Origin: Mycoplasmataceae bacterium | GTDB taxonomy: Bacteria; Bacillota_I; Bacilli_A; Mycoplasmatales; Mycoplasmoidaceae | Direction of reading: 5' to 3' | Assembly (NCBI GenBank): GCA_031281465.1 | Contig: JAITFH010000004.1 | Coordinates: forward strand, 1 to 37,715 | Length of the DNA: 37,715 nucleotides | Shown: positions 17,395 to 28,079 of the stretch, piece after piece | How positions within the stretch are numbered: position 1 is the stretch's first letter | Layout of the letters: every line of letters begins with the position of its first letter | Notes under the pieces: generated by a model | Seen by the model: the letters and a program-made list of their open reading frames with translations, nothing else | Told to the model about the DNA's origin: nothing | Database searches by the model: none | Program-made: the position numbers and the translations under genes

Positions 17395-18547
17395 TATTTT
17401 TTAACTCCTCAGATTCTCTTTTTTTAAAACTGTCTTCTCTCATATTACTAAAGTCATCAAGGAATACCAAACCTTTTTTTGTCTCTCTAAATTTGTCTGT
17501 AGTTAGATTCCATTTATCGTTATAAAAATATTCCATGTATCCATCTAACGTAATACGATATTTATTATATAAATAGTTAAATATCCCTATGCCATTAATA
17601 TTCTTTTTATCGATACGACTAACAAATTGAATTAAGTAATCACTGCTGGCAAAAACATTGAGGTAAATATTCTTATGTTTAACTGCGTTTTTAATATTTT
17701 CTTTGTTTTTTAGTAAACGAATGTCGATTATTGATAAATTTTTTAATTTTGGATTCTTTTTTAAAATTTCAGTTCCTAGAACGAGCAGTGTATTAATTTT
17801 ATTCTCTGTAATGTATTTTTCCATGAAGTTTTCTTTTTGAAATTGTGGATTTCTTGGATTTCACAAATGCAATGTGGTTTCTTTTTGGTTTCTTACCATT
17901 CCTATTAATACCATAAGTTGCATTGGAACATCGTATGTCCCATAAAGAATGTTAGCATATTTTTTATTAAATTTAGTTAGCGTTAAACAATAATATATAT
18001 CTGCTTCCGTCCATATTTGTTTGTCTGAATGGAAAGTTCAATGAGGAATGTGATTATGGCTGCCAGACGAGCTACAACCATGTTCAGTTTTGATATTATC
18101 ATATTTTTTAAGGTGTTCTAAAATTTTTTCTACATTCTCATTTTCGTTTAATTCTAGGTTTTTGTAAAAATCAGTTTTTAAAATTTTAGACTTGTTGTTG
18201 TTAATTTCGATGCTCATATTATTAGGTACAATGATATATTCAAATTCAGAAAAAGGTTCGAGTACATCATCTCAAGTTCTGTATGGTTGAACATAATATG
18301 AATAATATTTTTGAAATAAAATGCTACAAGTAAGCAAGCATACAATTTCATCATAACTAGCAGCAGAACCACAAGTTGCTATTACTTCAAATGTTTTAAC
18401 ATTTTCTTCGAAAAATTTTACAGCTTTATAAATATCTAAAATTAATTTTTTTGGCATAATTCTTTCTCCTGTTTCTAAAACAAAAATAGGATTCTTCTGG
18501 TTTTTTATTTTTTGTAACCATTTTAAAATTTCTTTTTCAAACAACAT
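17384..18547 (-). CDS. Hypothetical protein (387 residues)
   Basis: A soluble-looking 387-residue protein, continuous with TGA as Trp. I do not recognise its family. It has an N-terminal helical part, a Gly/Ser/Cys segment (EVIATCGSAASYDEIVC), a central His/Trp cluster (GSHNHIPHWTFHS) and a basic C-terminal domain with alternating strands (NTLLVLGTEIL, LSIIDIRLL, IYLNVFASSDYL). It is encoded between a two-helix membrane protein and surface protein 1 and overlaps the latter by 11 nt. ATG 18547 is preferred; a TTG at 18556 has better spacing to AAGGAG. Confidence 0.65.
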
Positions 18548-18548
18548 A

Positions 18549-18953
18549 CTACTCAAATTTCTCCTTTTTAGTGCTGTTTTGTTTATCTATCGGAGTATAC
18601 TTTTTATCTATCATTTTACCAGCAAAACTGTCTCGTAAAACCGAATTACTTATCGAACTTTTATTATTGTATTTTGTTCTGTTTCTTCTCAACAATAGTT
18701 TTTGCATAGCAAATATTACTTCTAAAATAACAAGAACCGAAAACGTAATTCCAGCCCACATTGGACATCACATAAAAGGTGAGTAAGTTCCGTTGAATAT
18801 ACCAATCAAAAATTCTCATCGTATCACTATTAACGGTATTTCTATCGAAAAAATGATGATTGGTATTGAAATAATCATCCAATTACACACAAGCTCTCGT
18901 TTGTTGTACTTGTGAGTTCCTAAAAATCAAGTAGACATTTTAAATTCAGACAT
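18549..18953 (-). CDS. Two-helix membrane protein
   Basis: A 134-residue protein with several TGA Trp codons. It has a polar start, a hydrophobic helix (about residues 25-45), a short external loop rich in aromatic residues and a second helix (about 66-86), then a basic polar tail. No family is recognised. Its ATG overlaps the stop of the VapD-like gene (TAATG). It may anchor or export a neighbouring product. Confidence 0.65.
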
Positions 18954-19318
18954 TAAAAATCTTTACCTCCTCTGCCGTGTTCAAAATCATTGTCGTGTTG
19001 TCTTTCTCTAAGTATTCTTTTCCCAGCATCAACAACATACTGAGATAGGTGATTAATTTTTTTTGGGTTAAAAGTTGCTCAATCAAATTTAGTACATTCG
19101 GAAGCAATTTGTGGGAATTTGGCAATAAATTCATTGGTTAATGAAATTATGTCTTCAGTGAACATTTTTTCTTTTGTTAAATAATTACTGTCTTTCATTC
19201 AATTAAAACCGTGAGATATCATAAATTTTTTTATTTGCACATAGTGGTATGTATTGAATTTTTTATTCTTTGTGTCTAAATCAAATAATAAATACCAGTA
19301 TTCTTTTTTTTCTTTCAT
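18953..19318 (-). CDS. VapD-like protein with extra C-terminal tail
   Basis: A 121-residue protein. The first 85 residues fit the VapD family, a ferredoxin-fold relative of Cas2 with RNase activity in some members: YLLFDLDT at 9-16, a helix ending HGFNW, DSNYLTKE, then an SLTNEFIAKFP helix. The family's C-terminal strand is weak. Residues 88-121 form an added tail (VVDAGKRILRERQHDNDFEHGRGG...) also present in the 53-residue protein at 13616. It is coupled to its neighbours in the surface-protein operon. It could be a toxin-like RNase, with the 93-residue protein upstream as a possible antitoxin; this is inference. Confidence 0.6.
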
Positions 19319-19322
19319 TGTT

Positions 19323-19604
19323 TTACAGAATCCCTTTTTCTTTTCAATATTCTATTATTTCCTCTGGTTCGTTATCGATGTACATTTCTATGTGTTTGAC
19401 CTTTTTTACTAATTCGGGTTTATCTTGTATTCTTACAACAATATTCATTAAGTATGCTCAAATTGGATCATTGCTGTCGACGAAATATTTACCGTCGATT
19501 TTTACTATTTTTCCAAATTCTATTCAACTTTGGAATCATTCGTTTTCTTTATCAGTTAATGGTTCATTTCATTCTAGTTCTAATCAGTTATTTTTATTTA
19601 ACAT
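19323..19604 (-). CDS. Small Trp-rich hypothetical protein upstream of the VapD-like gene
   Basis: A 93-residue acidic protein with six TGA Trp codons. It begins NNWLELEWNEPLTDKENEW, similar to the start of the 53-residue protein at 13616. No family is recognised. It lies 9 nt after surface protein 2 and just before the VapD-like gene, and might serve as a partner for either. Confidence 0.6.
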
Positions 19605-19613
19605 AGTTTATTA

Positions 19614-22520
19614 TTAATCTTCAAACTCTCCCAATTTTTTTAATTTTTTAGCATCAGGATTCATTCCTCTTGTTGATTTTCTTTTATTAACTATTCATAA
19701 ACCAACAACTCCACCAACTATTACAGCACCCACACAAGAACCTATGATTATCCAGACAGTATTAGGTTTTACATCATTATCTACAATTGGTACAATTGGA
19801 TCAGTAGTAGTTTCAAAATTTTTTTCTATATCACTAAAAATTAATGAGTTTGTACTCGCATTTAGTACGTTGATTTTTAAAATTCCATTAGCATCATCGG
19901 GAATCATTTGTAAAATAACATTTGTCGGAGCATAGTCGATATCAGATTTATCATAAACATTGACTTCAGCGATTGGTATAGCTGCACAATTGTTTTTGTA
20001 ATCTCAATAAATTTTTTTTAAAATTGCATAGTCATTGTCCAGTGTAGGATTATCTCTCTTTACATTTTTAATAATTTGTCCTATTGGCAAAAGTTGGTAT
20101 GGTTGATTATCTGGATTATTAATATCTTGTAAATAAGTTGCGTCATTTAAATTAACTGTTTGCTTTTCAGAATCATAACCGCTAAATTTAACATTTGGAG
20201 TGTCTGTGTCATAAAAGCTGCTTTTGTCATGAAAACTTAGAACACTAGTTTTTTGCAAATCTTTAATCGCCGCATCATGAATTGTGTAAAGCATTTTTGC
20301 AGTTTTTGGAAACGAGAAACCTGGGGTTTTTCTTTCTCCACCAGTGCTAATTATGTAAGTTTGTTCTTTTTCTTTAATAGCGCCCATGCTCCTGGCATTT
20401 AAATCTCCAATATTACTGCTTCCTTGATTGTATTTATCGGTTGTTGACGTGCCAACATAATTCGCGTTTGGATTTTGTGTATTTAAGCTTTCCACGCCAT
20501 TTAATTCGTTCGGATCATCTGAACTTCACGGATTTTTATCACTATCAACCGTTCACCCTGCAGTCATATTGATGTCATCATCGTTTGTGGGTAAATTGAA
20601 TAAATAATGTTTGTTAATAAAGTTTTTATCAGAATTACTCATATCAACATCTTTCATTAGATTTGAGAAAGCGATAACATTAGCTTCACTATTATTTTCT
20701 TGTCCTTCTAAAATCTGTTGTTTATCATTATCTCACGTATCTGAATTTTGATTGCTATCTCATTCGCTTAGATTTAAAGCAGGGATAGAAAGTGCTAAAT
20801 TATTCAAACTACTAGAAGTTAAATTATATTTAGTAGCATTATGGATTCAAGTATTGCCACATGCCTCACCTTTGCTTGAAATTGCTGCTCTTGCTGCTAA
20901 TATATCCGCTCCTGTAGGAGTGAATTTTGGAACTCTTTTGTTATTGTGAGCAAAATTTCGTACTCAATCCCTGAACTGGAAATAATTTTCTCAACTAATT
21001 AAGCTATCGTTATTATTATCTGAATCTCATCGTGCAGTATCACTTCAGTTTTTTAAAAAAGCAACCAAACCTATTCCGTTTTCCGGATTAAAGAAATCTT
21101 GGTAAGCTTCTGAAGTTCTTCCTCCTTGTATGTCCATTTCATCGATTCAATATTTTTGTCCACCTTGTTGATCTTGTTTTCCTGTAGCTTTTCCATAATT
21201 TGTTCCACCTAGGTATATATCACATGTATGATCATCTTTTGTTTCGTTTTCATATGCAGCAATATCGTTCGTTCACAAAGGGGCACTTCCAGAATAATTA
21301 CCTTGAGCATCTTTTGCAGTAGGAGCATTTAAAAAACCACCGGGAGCACTATTGTAATAATAGCCTAAAGCTCCTTCTAATAAGTCTTTGTTGATATTGG
21401 ATTTTGTTCAGAATTTTCCCGCATTTGCTCCAGCTTCATCTTTGCCTATGTCTGTAATTTGGAATAAATCTAAAGGATTAACTGTTAAGAAATAATCAAA
21501 TGGAATATCTTCGTCTGTATAAAGAGTTGAGGTTCAGTTGGTTCCAAAATAATAGGTTGCTGCTGTTTGAGCTTCAGTGTACAAGTCATAATATTGCGGA
21601 AGAAAATTCCCAGCAAATGTAACTTTTTTTATTGCAGGTGAAATTGCCGTGTCTTCTGTTTTTTCGATTTGCCCATGGAAAGTTGCGTGCCCACTGTTCA
21701 TATGTCCTAATTCATTTCCTATATGAGTAAATCCTGATTCAACTAAAACTTCGTGATTAATCGGTGAGTTTGGTAGTTCGATGGAAAAGCCTTCTAGATA
21801 ATTTCCTATAATTTTCTTCTTATCATAATTGATTTGAAAAATCGTTGGATCTTTGCCACTTTTTAAAGAATTTTTTATTGGTGAAAGCCAATCATAAGTT
21901 GCTTTTTTTTCTTCTAAAAAATAACTTTTCAAGGCGTCTTCCCAAGGTATTATTGGAACAATATCGTCGTACTGATTTTTATAACCAGAAGGACTAGCAC
22001 CAAGATTGAAGTCACGTAGGAAAGCACCTCTTCTTACAGGAATTGTCACTTCGTTTACATCTGGTTTCTGCTTTAAAGAATTTTTATAATAATCAGTAAT
22101 TCCTACAGTATCTGGATTGTTTCATGTCTGCTCAAAATTCAGTAAATTTCTAACATCTTGGCTAATTTTAACATCATTGATTTCGGTTGTTATATCTATT
22201 TTTTTGTCACTATAACCATCTCATTCTGGATTTCCTCCTATTAATTTGTTGCCACTCATATGTTGCTTTAATAAATTTGAATTAACAATCTTTTTCCGGT
22301 TTTTATAGTCTTTTAATAAATTGCTTCTGTTTTCTTTTACATATTCTTGAAACTGTGTTACAAAATCTCGTTCATTTACTTCAGGAACATTTGTTGAGTC
22401 TTCTGAAAAGTTTTTAGTAATAATTCTATTTGTGTAAACATCAAAAAAAGGATATGTTAAAAAATATCCAAAAGTAAGTATTCCTAAAGATGTAATTCCT
22501 AATTTAAAATTTTTGCCCAT
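19614..22520 (-). CDS. Large membrane-anchored surface protein 2
   Basis: A 968-residue protein with TGA Trp codons. The N-terminus has a signal-anchor segment after MGKNFK (about residues 7-24). A long extracellular body rich in Asn, Asp, Trp and Tyr follows, including an HIGNELGHMNSGHATFHGQ stretch. Near the C-terminus, LQMIPDDANGILKINV resembles the matching region of surface protein 1; a membrane helix (about 921-944) and a basic tail end the protein. It heads the operon down to 14788, with TATAAT 8 nt before the ATG. The likely role is contact with the recipient or host surface, judged from layout only. Confidence 0.8.
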
Positions 22521-22528
22521 TTAATTTA

Positions 22529-22534
22529 ATTATA
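22529..22534 (-). promoter_or_regulatory. -10 box of surface protein 2 operon
   Basis: TATAAT on the minus strand, 8 nt before ATG 22520, in an A/T palindromic context; consistent with a leaderless mRNA. Confidence 0.5.
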
Positions 22535-22545
22535 CAATTAAATCA

Positions 22546-23223
22546 CTAAAACTTGCGATTTTTGCCGATATTCGCAACCTGTTTTTCTAGGTTGTTATTT
22601 TCTGTTTTTTCTGGTTTAAAAAAATCAAAAATAGACTCATCTTCTTTAGAATAATTATTGTCTCATCCATACAAACTTCCTTTCTTTCAACTTTTCCAGA
22701 TTCCGTTATCCCACGTTCCTAAATCGTCGTTAATAAAGTTAAATTTGTCTTTTTCTAAAACTAGTATTTTGTTACTATGAAAAATTTCCTCGTATTTCTT
22801 TTTTGTGGCTTCGTTGTCCAAGTCCGAGATTCTGAAATTATTTTCACGAAAATATTGAGCAATTCATTGAGTATCGCTCATTCCATTACCCATATCAAAT
22901 TCTCTGCAAATTCCATTATGCATTATTCACATATCTTCTTTTACCGATATTGGATGAATTTGTTCAAGACTTTTTCCACCACTTGTTCCTATTCTAAAAT
23001 GAATGCCGAAATTGCTAATATTTTTCAAGTTTTCTATTTCTTCGATTTTTTTATATATTTCAGTAAAAGGTGTGCCTTTTAAAAATTTATGCACAAGAAG
23101 TTTTTGACTTTCTATATCGTAATAGATTAAGCCAGTTCCATCAGGGTTTGTCATTAAACTCACTTCCAGTTCTTTTTCATCAAACTTCACACTATTATTC
23201 TTTTTAAATAAAATTCTGCACAT
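22546..23223 (-). CDS. Class II glutamine amidotransferase-like Ntn hydrolase
   Basis: A 225-residue protein. It starts Met-Cys-Arg-Ile-Leu, so removal of Met would expose Cys2 as the N-terminal nucleophile of class II glutamine amidotransferases. Other family landmarks follow in order: NPDGTGLIYY (27-35), HFRIGTSGG (75-83), HPI (90-92) and MHNG (101-104). The last 120 residues are specific and end with NNNLEKQVA, encoded by the palindrome at 22574. The enzyme would split glutamine or a gamma-glutamyl compound. Its ATG directly follows the stop of the amidoligase gene, so the two form one operon. Such pairing is known in comparative genomics of amidoligases and suggests a joint modification pathway. 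Confidence 0.75.
22574..22596. repeat. GCAACCT/AGGTTGT palindromic element inside the amidotransferase gene
   Basis: Read in frame on the minus strand as NNLEKQVA, 17 codons before the stop of the amidotransferase gene. It matches the copies at 1419 and 5223 almost base for base. Confidence 0.75.
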
Positions 23224-24951
23224 TTATATTCCGTGTTCCTCTTCGTTTTGGTGTTCTAATTCTTGCGGTTCTTCGAAAGTTTCGTTTTCTCGAGCTTTGG
23301 TAATTGTTTTTACTGCTGTTAAAATTCAAGCATTAAGATTTTCCGCTTTTTCGAAATTCGCACTTAATCCGAGTTTGATATCTTCATCATCATATCCCAA
23401 TGACTTTAGGGAGTTATTTAATTCTTTTCTAAAATCGATAACTTCGACATATTCAGGAACATCTTCTTTGCCGTACACAACTTCTTTTCCTAGAACTTTG
23501 CTTAATTCTTGTGCTAAAACTTCAAGATTTCGTTCAGGATTTGGAATAGAATTAAAGCCTCTGAATTCAATAGTTTTGGCGTTTTGATAATTTAAAATTC
23601 CTCTTCCTTCTGCATTGATTTCAAAATTAGCCGTAGCAAGAACTTTTCCTTCTGGAAAATTAATTGGTTGGTTATCATCCATAATTAAAGTTTGTTTTCA
23701 TCTAATTACATTTTCGATTATTTTAATATCACCACCTAAGTCATTAATTTTTAGTCCCATCTTGTTACCGTAGGTATCTTTGAATTTTTTTGTTTGGAAA
23801 TCATTAATTATTTGTCCTCTACCAAAAAATTTAGACAAATCTTTGACATTTTTTATAAAATGTTTCGCTATTTGAACCTGTTTGATTGTATCTTTTGGTT
23901 TGTCGACATGGATATGTCCGCCCGCTCCAGCTTCAGCACCGAAAACAGAATCTACTTCCGCTAAACATTTACCAAGCTTAGCTCATACTTCTTTAGCTTC
24001 ATCATAAGTCAATGGTTGAACATTAATTTCAGCATTAACATATTCTTTCCCATTAATGTTAGTTTTGACAGTAACATCGTAAGAAGGATATATCAGATTT
24101 TTTTCGCAAAGTCCAGATTCTTCACATTTTTTCAAAAATTCAGCAACTCGATTTTTTGGAATTGACACTTCTTGTTCTAAACCAAATAAGTATTTGCCAG
24201 GATTTTTTTGAAGTCAATACTTGTTGTACTCATCTAAAATTTTTCGAGAATTTTCAGGAAAACATTCGGATTTTTCGTGAGGGTTGTTTGTAGGACTATT
24301 TCCTCCTCCGCAACGAGCAGAATGTGAAGGATATACGTAATTAGGGTTTTTAACTTTAGTATAAACACCTCATTCATTAAATCTTCAGTATTCTTGTCTA
24401 ATTGGTAGTTCCTTCTTTTTGTTTTCGATAATTAAATCTACTTTGTTAACTAATTCTTTAACCGTATTTTTTCCTTCTTCGTTAGATAAAAATTCATCCG
24501 GATTAAGCACTAATTTTTGAATTTTTATCAAATTCATTAATAAACTGCCGCTTTCTGGTATTCATTTTCAGTCATCATTTTTAACATAAATTGATTGTAA
24601 TTGATTTACAAATTTTCCAGGATTTGGATATTTTAAATTCGAAGAATTTACAACGTTCGACGAACTTCATTCGTTAGAATCAAAAACATAAGACTGTTTG
24701 TTTTCTTCGTACAAATCTATTACATCGTATCAAAATTGTTCTGTTTTACTTATCGTAGTAAACTCTGTAAAATTTTGGTTGCAGTAGTTGATTATCGATT
24801 CTACTATTTCAACATTACTAATTCTCAGGTCATTTAAAACCTCATACAACGGTTTGGTTTGAAGGACTCTTTCTTGTGGAAAATCTGCAAAAAAACCTTT
24901 TATTTGTTTTAAAAGATAGTTGTAATTACTAATTTTTTTACTACTTGGCAT
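23224..24951 (-). CDS. Glutamine-synthetase-fold amidoligase
   Basis: A 575-residue protein with TGA Trp codons. Residues 250-520 match the amidoligase fold related to glutamine synthetase/GCS2: YLFGLEQEV (Glu259, Glu261), VNAEINVQPLTYDEA, GAGGHIHVD (His346, His348), FFGRG (Arg378) and KTIEFRGFNS (Glu462, Arg464). Enzymes of this group join a carboxylate to an amine with ATP, often on peptides or proteins. The N-terminal 250 residues are unassigned and include ARCGGGNSP. The gene is leaderless (TATAAT 6 nt before ATG) with a GCAAC/GGTTGC palindrome upstream, and is followed directly by a class II amidotransferase-like gene. No substrate can be deduced; element or surface proteins are candidates. 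Confidence 0.72.
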
Positions 24952-24957
24952 AATATT

Positions 24958-25006
24958 ATTATAAAGAAAAAATAAATTTTAGCAACACATTTATATTGGT
25001 TGCTAA
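24958..25006 (-). promoter_or_regulatory. Promoter and palindrome of the amidoligase operon
   Basis: TATAAT at 24958-24963 is 6 nt before the ATG. Upstream is TTAGCAAC (24979-24986) with GGTTGCTAA (24998-25006). The block from the palindrome through AAATTTATTTTT to the -10 box is nearly the same as that before zincin gene A at 7198-7243, so the two operons may share control. Confidence 0.6.
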
Positions 25007-25009
25007 TTC

Positions 25010-27565
25010 TTATTCTATCTCATCTTTAGTTTCTTTTTGTCAAAGTTGGATAGGTTCTGCAATGTTTTCGTATTTAACTCTTACCAAATAATCTGGAATA
25101 TTATTTGTGGATGCAGAATAAATTCTACCACTAATTCTTTCTTTTTCTCCCAAAATAATTACAAATTTACCACCATCCATATTTGAACTAGTTGCTAGGT
25201 ACATCCTTTCTCCATCTGTCAACTGGCCAGTATCATACAAAATTATGTTATTCAAATCTTCTAACTGTCTTTCACCCATTCCCAAAATTACTTTGTAATA
25301 AGAGTTATCTAAAATTTGCGTTAAGTATCTTTTAACATCTTCGTTTTGAGCTTTTGTAAAAGTTGAAATACTTTGAGTGGTAACAACGATTTGACAATAG
25401 TATTTTCGTAATTGTGCATACATAGAACTTAATAATTCTAACCCTTGTGGGAATTTGTTATTTACTAATTTGTGAAACTCATCGATAATAAATGTAATAT
25501 ATTTAGCTTTTGGGTCTTTTTCGTTTGGAAATCTTTTTCTTTGTCCTAACATCACATTGTTTCAGTAACGCATTACACTCATTAACATTGCTGTTTTAAT
25601 CTCGTCTGGAGTATCTTGATCCAGCAACCCATGTAAATTAAACACAACAAGTTGGTTTTTGTCTTCTACGTTAATGTTTGTATATTTGTTAAACACCCCG
25701 TCATAAACTCCATATTTAGTAAACGGTTTGATTAAACGTATCATTCTTTTATAATCTTCCAGTTCGTTATAGGTATCTTTTTTTTCCAATTTTTGACTTT
25801 CTTTAACCAAATTATCAAATAAATCATCTAGTGTTGGTCATTCATTATTTTTAACAATATTAAAATTCGAAGTGTTTTTAATATTAAATTTAGAGTAAGT
25901 ATCTTCTATTTCTCGCGAAAGTACATTGATTTCGTTTATCGAAAGTTTTTCGTTTTCTTTTGATAAAACTATTCTTAAAATACTTTCTATATACGAAACT
26001 TGACTAACATAAGCATTTCGTTTAGTAGAATCAGTTGCTTCTGTTAAATAAGATTGAGAATTATCGTCTCATAAGTCTAATTGAGGAATTTGAAAAATAT
26101 TAATGCTCGGACTTTCCTTGCTAGCATTTCTAGTAAATTCAATTATTTGCTGTTGGAAATTTCTCGCTAAATCGGTATATTCATTTTCAAAATCAATAAC
26201 TAATGTTTGTTGGTTTTTTGGATTTAATAAATTTCCTAGTATCATTATTCTATTCAAAGTAGATTTACGAGAACCAGAAGTTCCTCATACACACATATTA
26301 CCGTTGATAGCTTTTGTTCTGTCGCACAAATTAAAAACCAAAGGACTACCACTTTGGCTGATTCCAATCAGTGTTCCTTCTTTTTGAAATAAAGAAGTTT
26401 GTATGAAAGGGTAGGCATTAGCTATTGCATCGCTTGGAAAACACATTTCTAAATCTTTTTGGTATGTTACCATTAATTTTCTTCTTCCACATCTGAATGG
26501 TTGTAAAAATTCCAGAGCTTCTTTTTGTCTGAATGATACATTTCCATAAATCATTCCCATTCTTTTTAAAGCATTGTTTACTTCGATAAATTTAGCTTTC
26601 ATTTTTGCTTTAGTTTTCGCAGTAATTTTAATTAAACATGTTACCAATTTGACATCTTGTTCACCTGAAGCTACTTGATAAATAAAATCTTCGATTAGCT
26701 GCCTAGTTATAGCAATTCTTTCATTACGAATTTGACTTTTGTATTGTTTAACTGCGACAAAATCAGTTTTTAAACTTCCTAAAAAAGCATCTCTTTTATT
26801 TTCTTCCAGTGTATCAACATCGAAAGAAACGAAAATGTCGTTTATTTCAAATAAGTTTGCTAGTCAAAATGGTTCCAAAGGAATAAAAGTGTCAGCAGTT
26901 TGACGAATATTAATTATTTTTGTTCAAGTGTCAGATTTTACTTTTCCATTGTCATCATAGTGTAAATCATGCATTTTATTCACTTTGATTTCTAGCTCAT
27001 GGTTTTTTATTACGAACCCTTTAAATTCTTTAGGAAGTGTAAAAATTTGATTAAACACACCTTGTATAACTTCATTATCAGCATCAATTAAATTTAGTCC
27101 AGCACGGAATAATCGAAGTTTTATATTTTCAACAAAGTTTTTGATTTTTTGAATTCCACTCGCACTAGAAACAGCAAAAACATAAGTTTTCTTACGCATA
27201 TCATTCTGGATGCTACTAATATCTTTGTAAGCATTTTGGTAAACTTCGGCTGTTTTTTTGATATATCTTTCGGTACTTTCCTCTTTAATTTTTTCTAATC
27301 GTTCTTCTTCGCTACTGAAGTCAAACAAACTTTGTAAACAATATAGACGAAGACTGAATTCGTTGTTAAATTCTTTAACCACACTTCCGAATTGATTCAT
27401 TCTGAATACTTGCATGTTATCACTTGCACTTTCAATGTTTTCGGCTTGAATAACAAAAAAACCTGTGTTAATGTTATTAAAACCTTCCACAAAATTATGA
27501 TTAGTGACGGAAATTTGTTTTCAGTAATTTAATTGATAATTTAAAGCTTTTTTAAATCTTGCCAT
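25010..27565 (-). CDS. VirB4/TraE-type ATPase A, with altered P-loop
   Basis: An 851-residue type IV secretion ATPase with TGA Trp codons. The N-terminal 420 residues match the VirB4 N-domain style. The P-loop reads GTSGSRKST (428-436): Arg433 replaces the glycine before Lys434 (CGT instead of a Gly codon). Walker B is intact (YITFIIDEFHKL, Asp695, Glu696), and TTQSIS follows as expected. A GGAGG lies upstream of ATG 27565. It is the last gene of module A after VirB6- and VirB3-like genes. The substitution may weaken nucleotide binding, so the protein may depend on ATPase B (33388-36165). A sequencing error is the alternative. Confidence 0.88.
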
Positions 27566-27617
27566 ATTTATTTTTGTTTACCTCCGGTTTTAAATTTATT
27601 TTCATATCTAATCATAA

Positions 27618-28079
27618 CTATTCTTTAAATTCCTCCTTTTTGGGTTTTTCTTTATTAAACACTCTTGACAAAATATCTTTTGGTTTTTGTTTACTTTCGT
27701 CAAATTTTGGCTTGTCGTATTCTTTTTTAGGTTGTGGTTCTTCTGGCTTGTTTTCGATAACATTTTCTTCAGTAACTAAATTTTTGTCCGTCATAAAAAC
27801 GAATTTTAACATTTTAAATGTTGTAACTCAAATTTTTTCTTTCCCTAAAAATCCCATTGGTCATACTAGAAAAGCTCCAAAACCCAACAATACAATTAAA
27901 ATTAATATTGCTGCTCAAGTAGGCAAAGTGGTAGTAAACATAATCACCAAACCTGCAAGTAAAAATAATACGATAATCAACATATCTCAAATAGTAAAGT
28001 TTTTATAAATTTTAAATTTGTTTTTTCTTGGTGTTGGAACCGGTGGAACAACTACGGTTGGGTTATTGTTTTCTAGCAT
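27618..28079 (-). CDS. VirB3/PrgI-like membrane protein
   Basis: A 153-residue protein with TGA Trp codons. It has a Pro-rich start (VVVPPVPTPRK), two close membrane helices (about residues 34-52 and 56-78), and a charged Lys/Glu/Pro-rich tail. Position between VirB6 and VirB4, and the two-helix layout, match VirB3/PrgI-type inner-membrane subunits. In module B the equivalent region is fused to VirB4. Its ATG overlaps the VirB6 stop (TAATG). Confidence 0.68.

Noticed and set aside
19270-19617. 115-residue plus-strand frame
   Set aside because: It lies opposite the 93-residue and VapD-like genes and has the composition of an antisense shadow.
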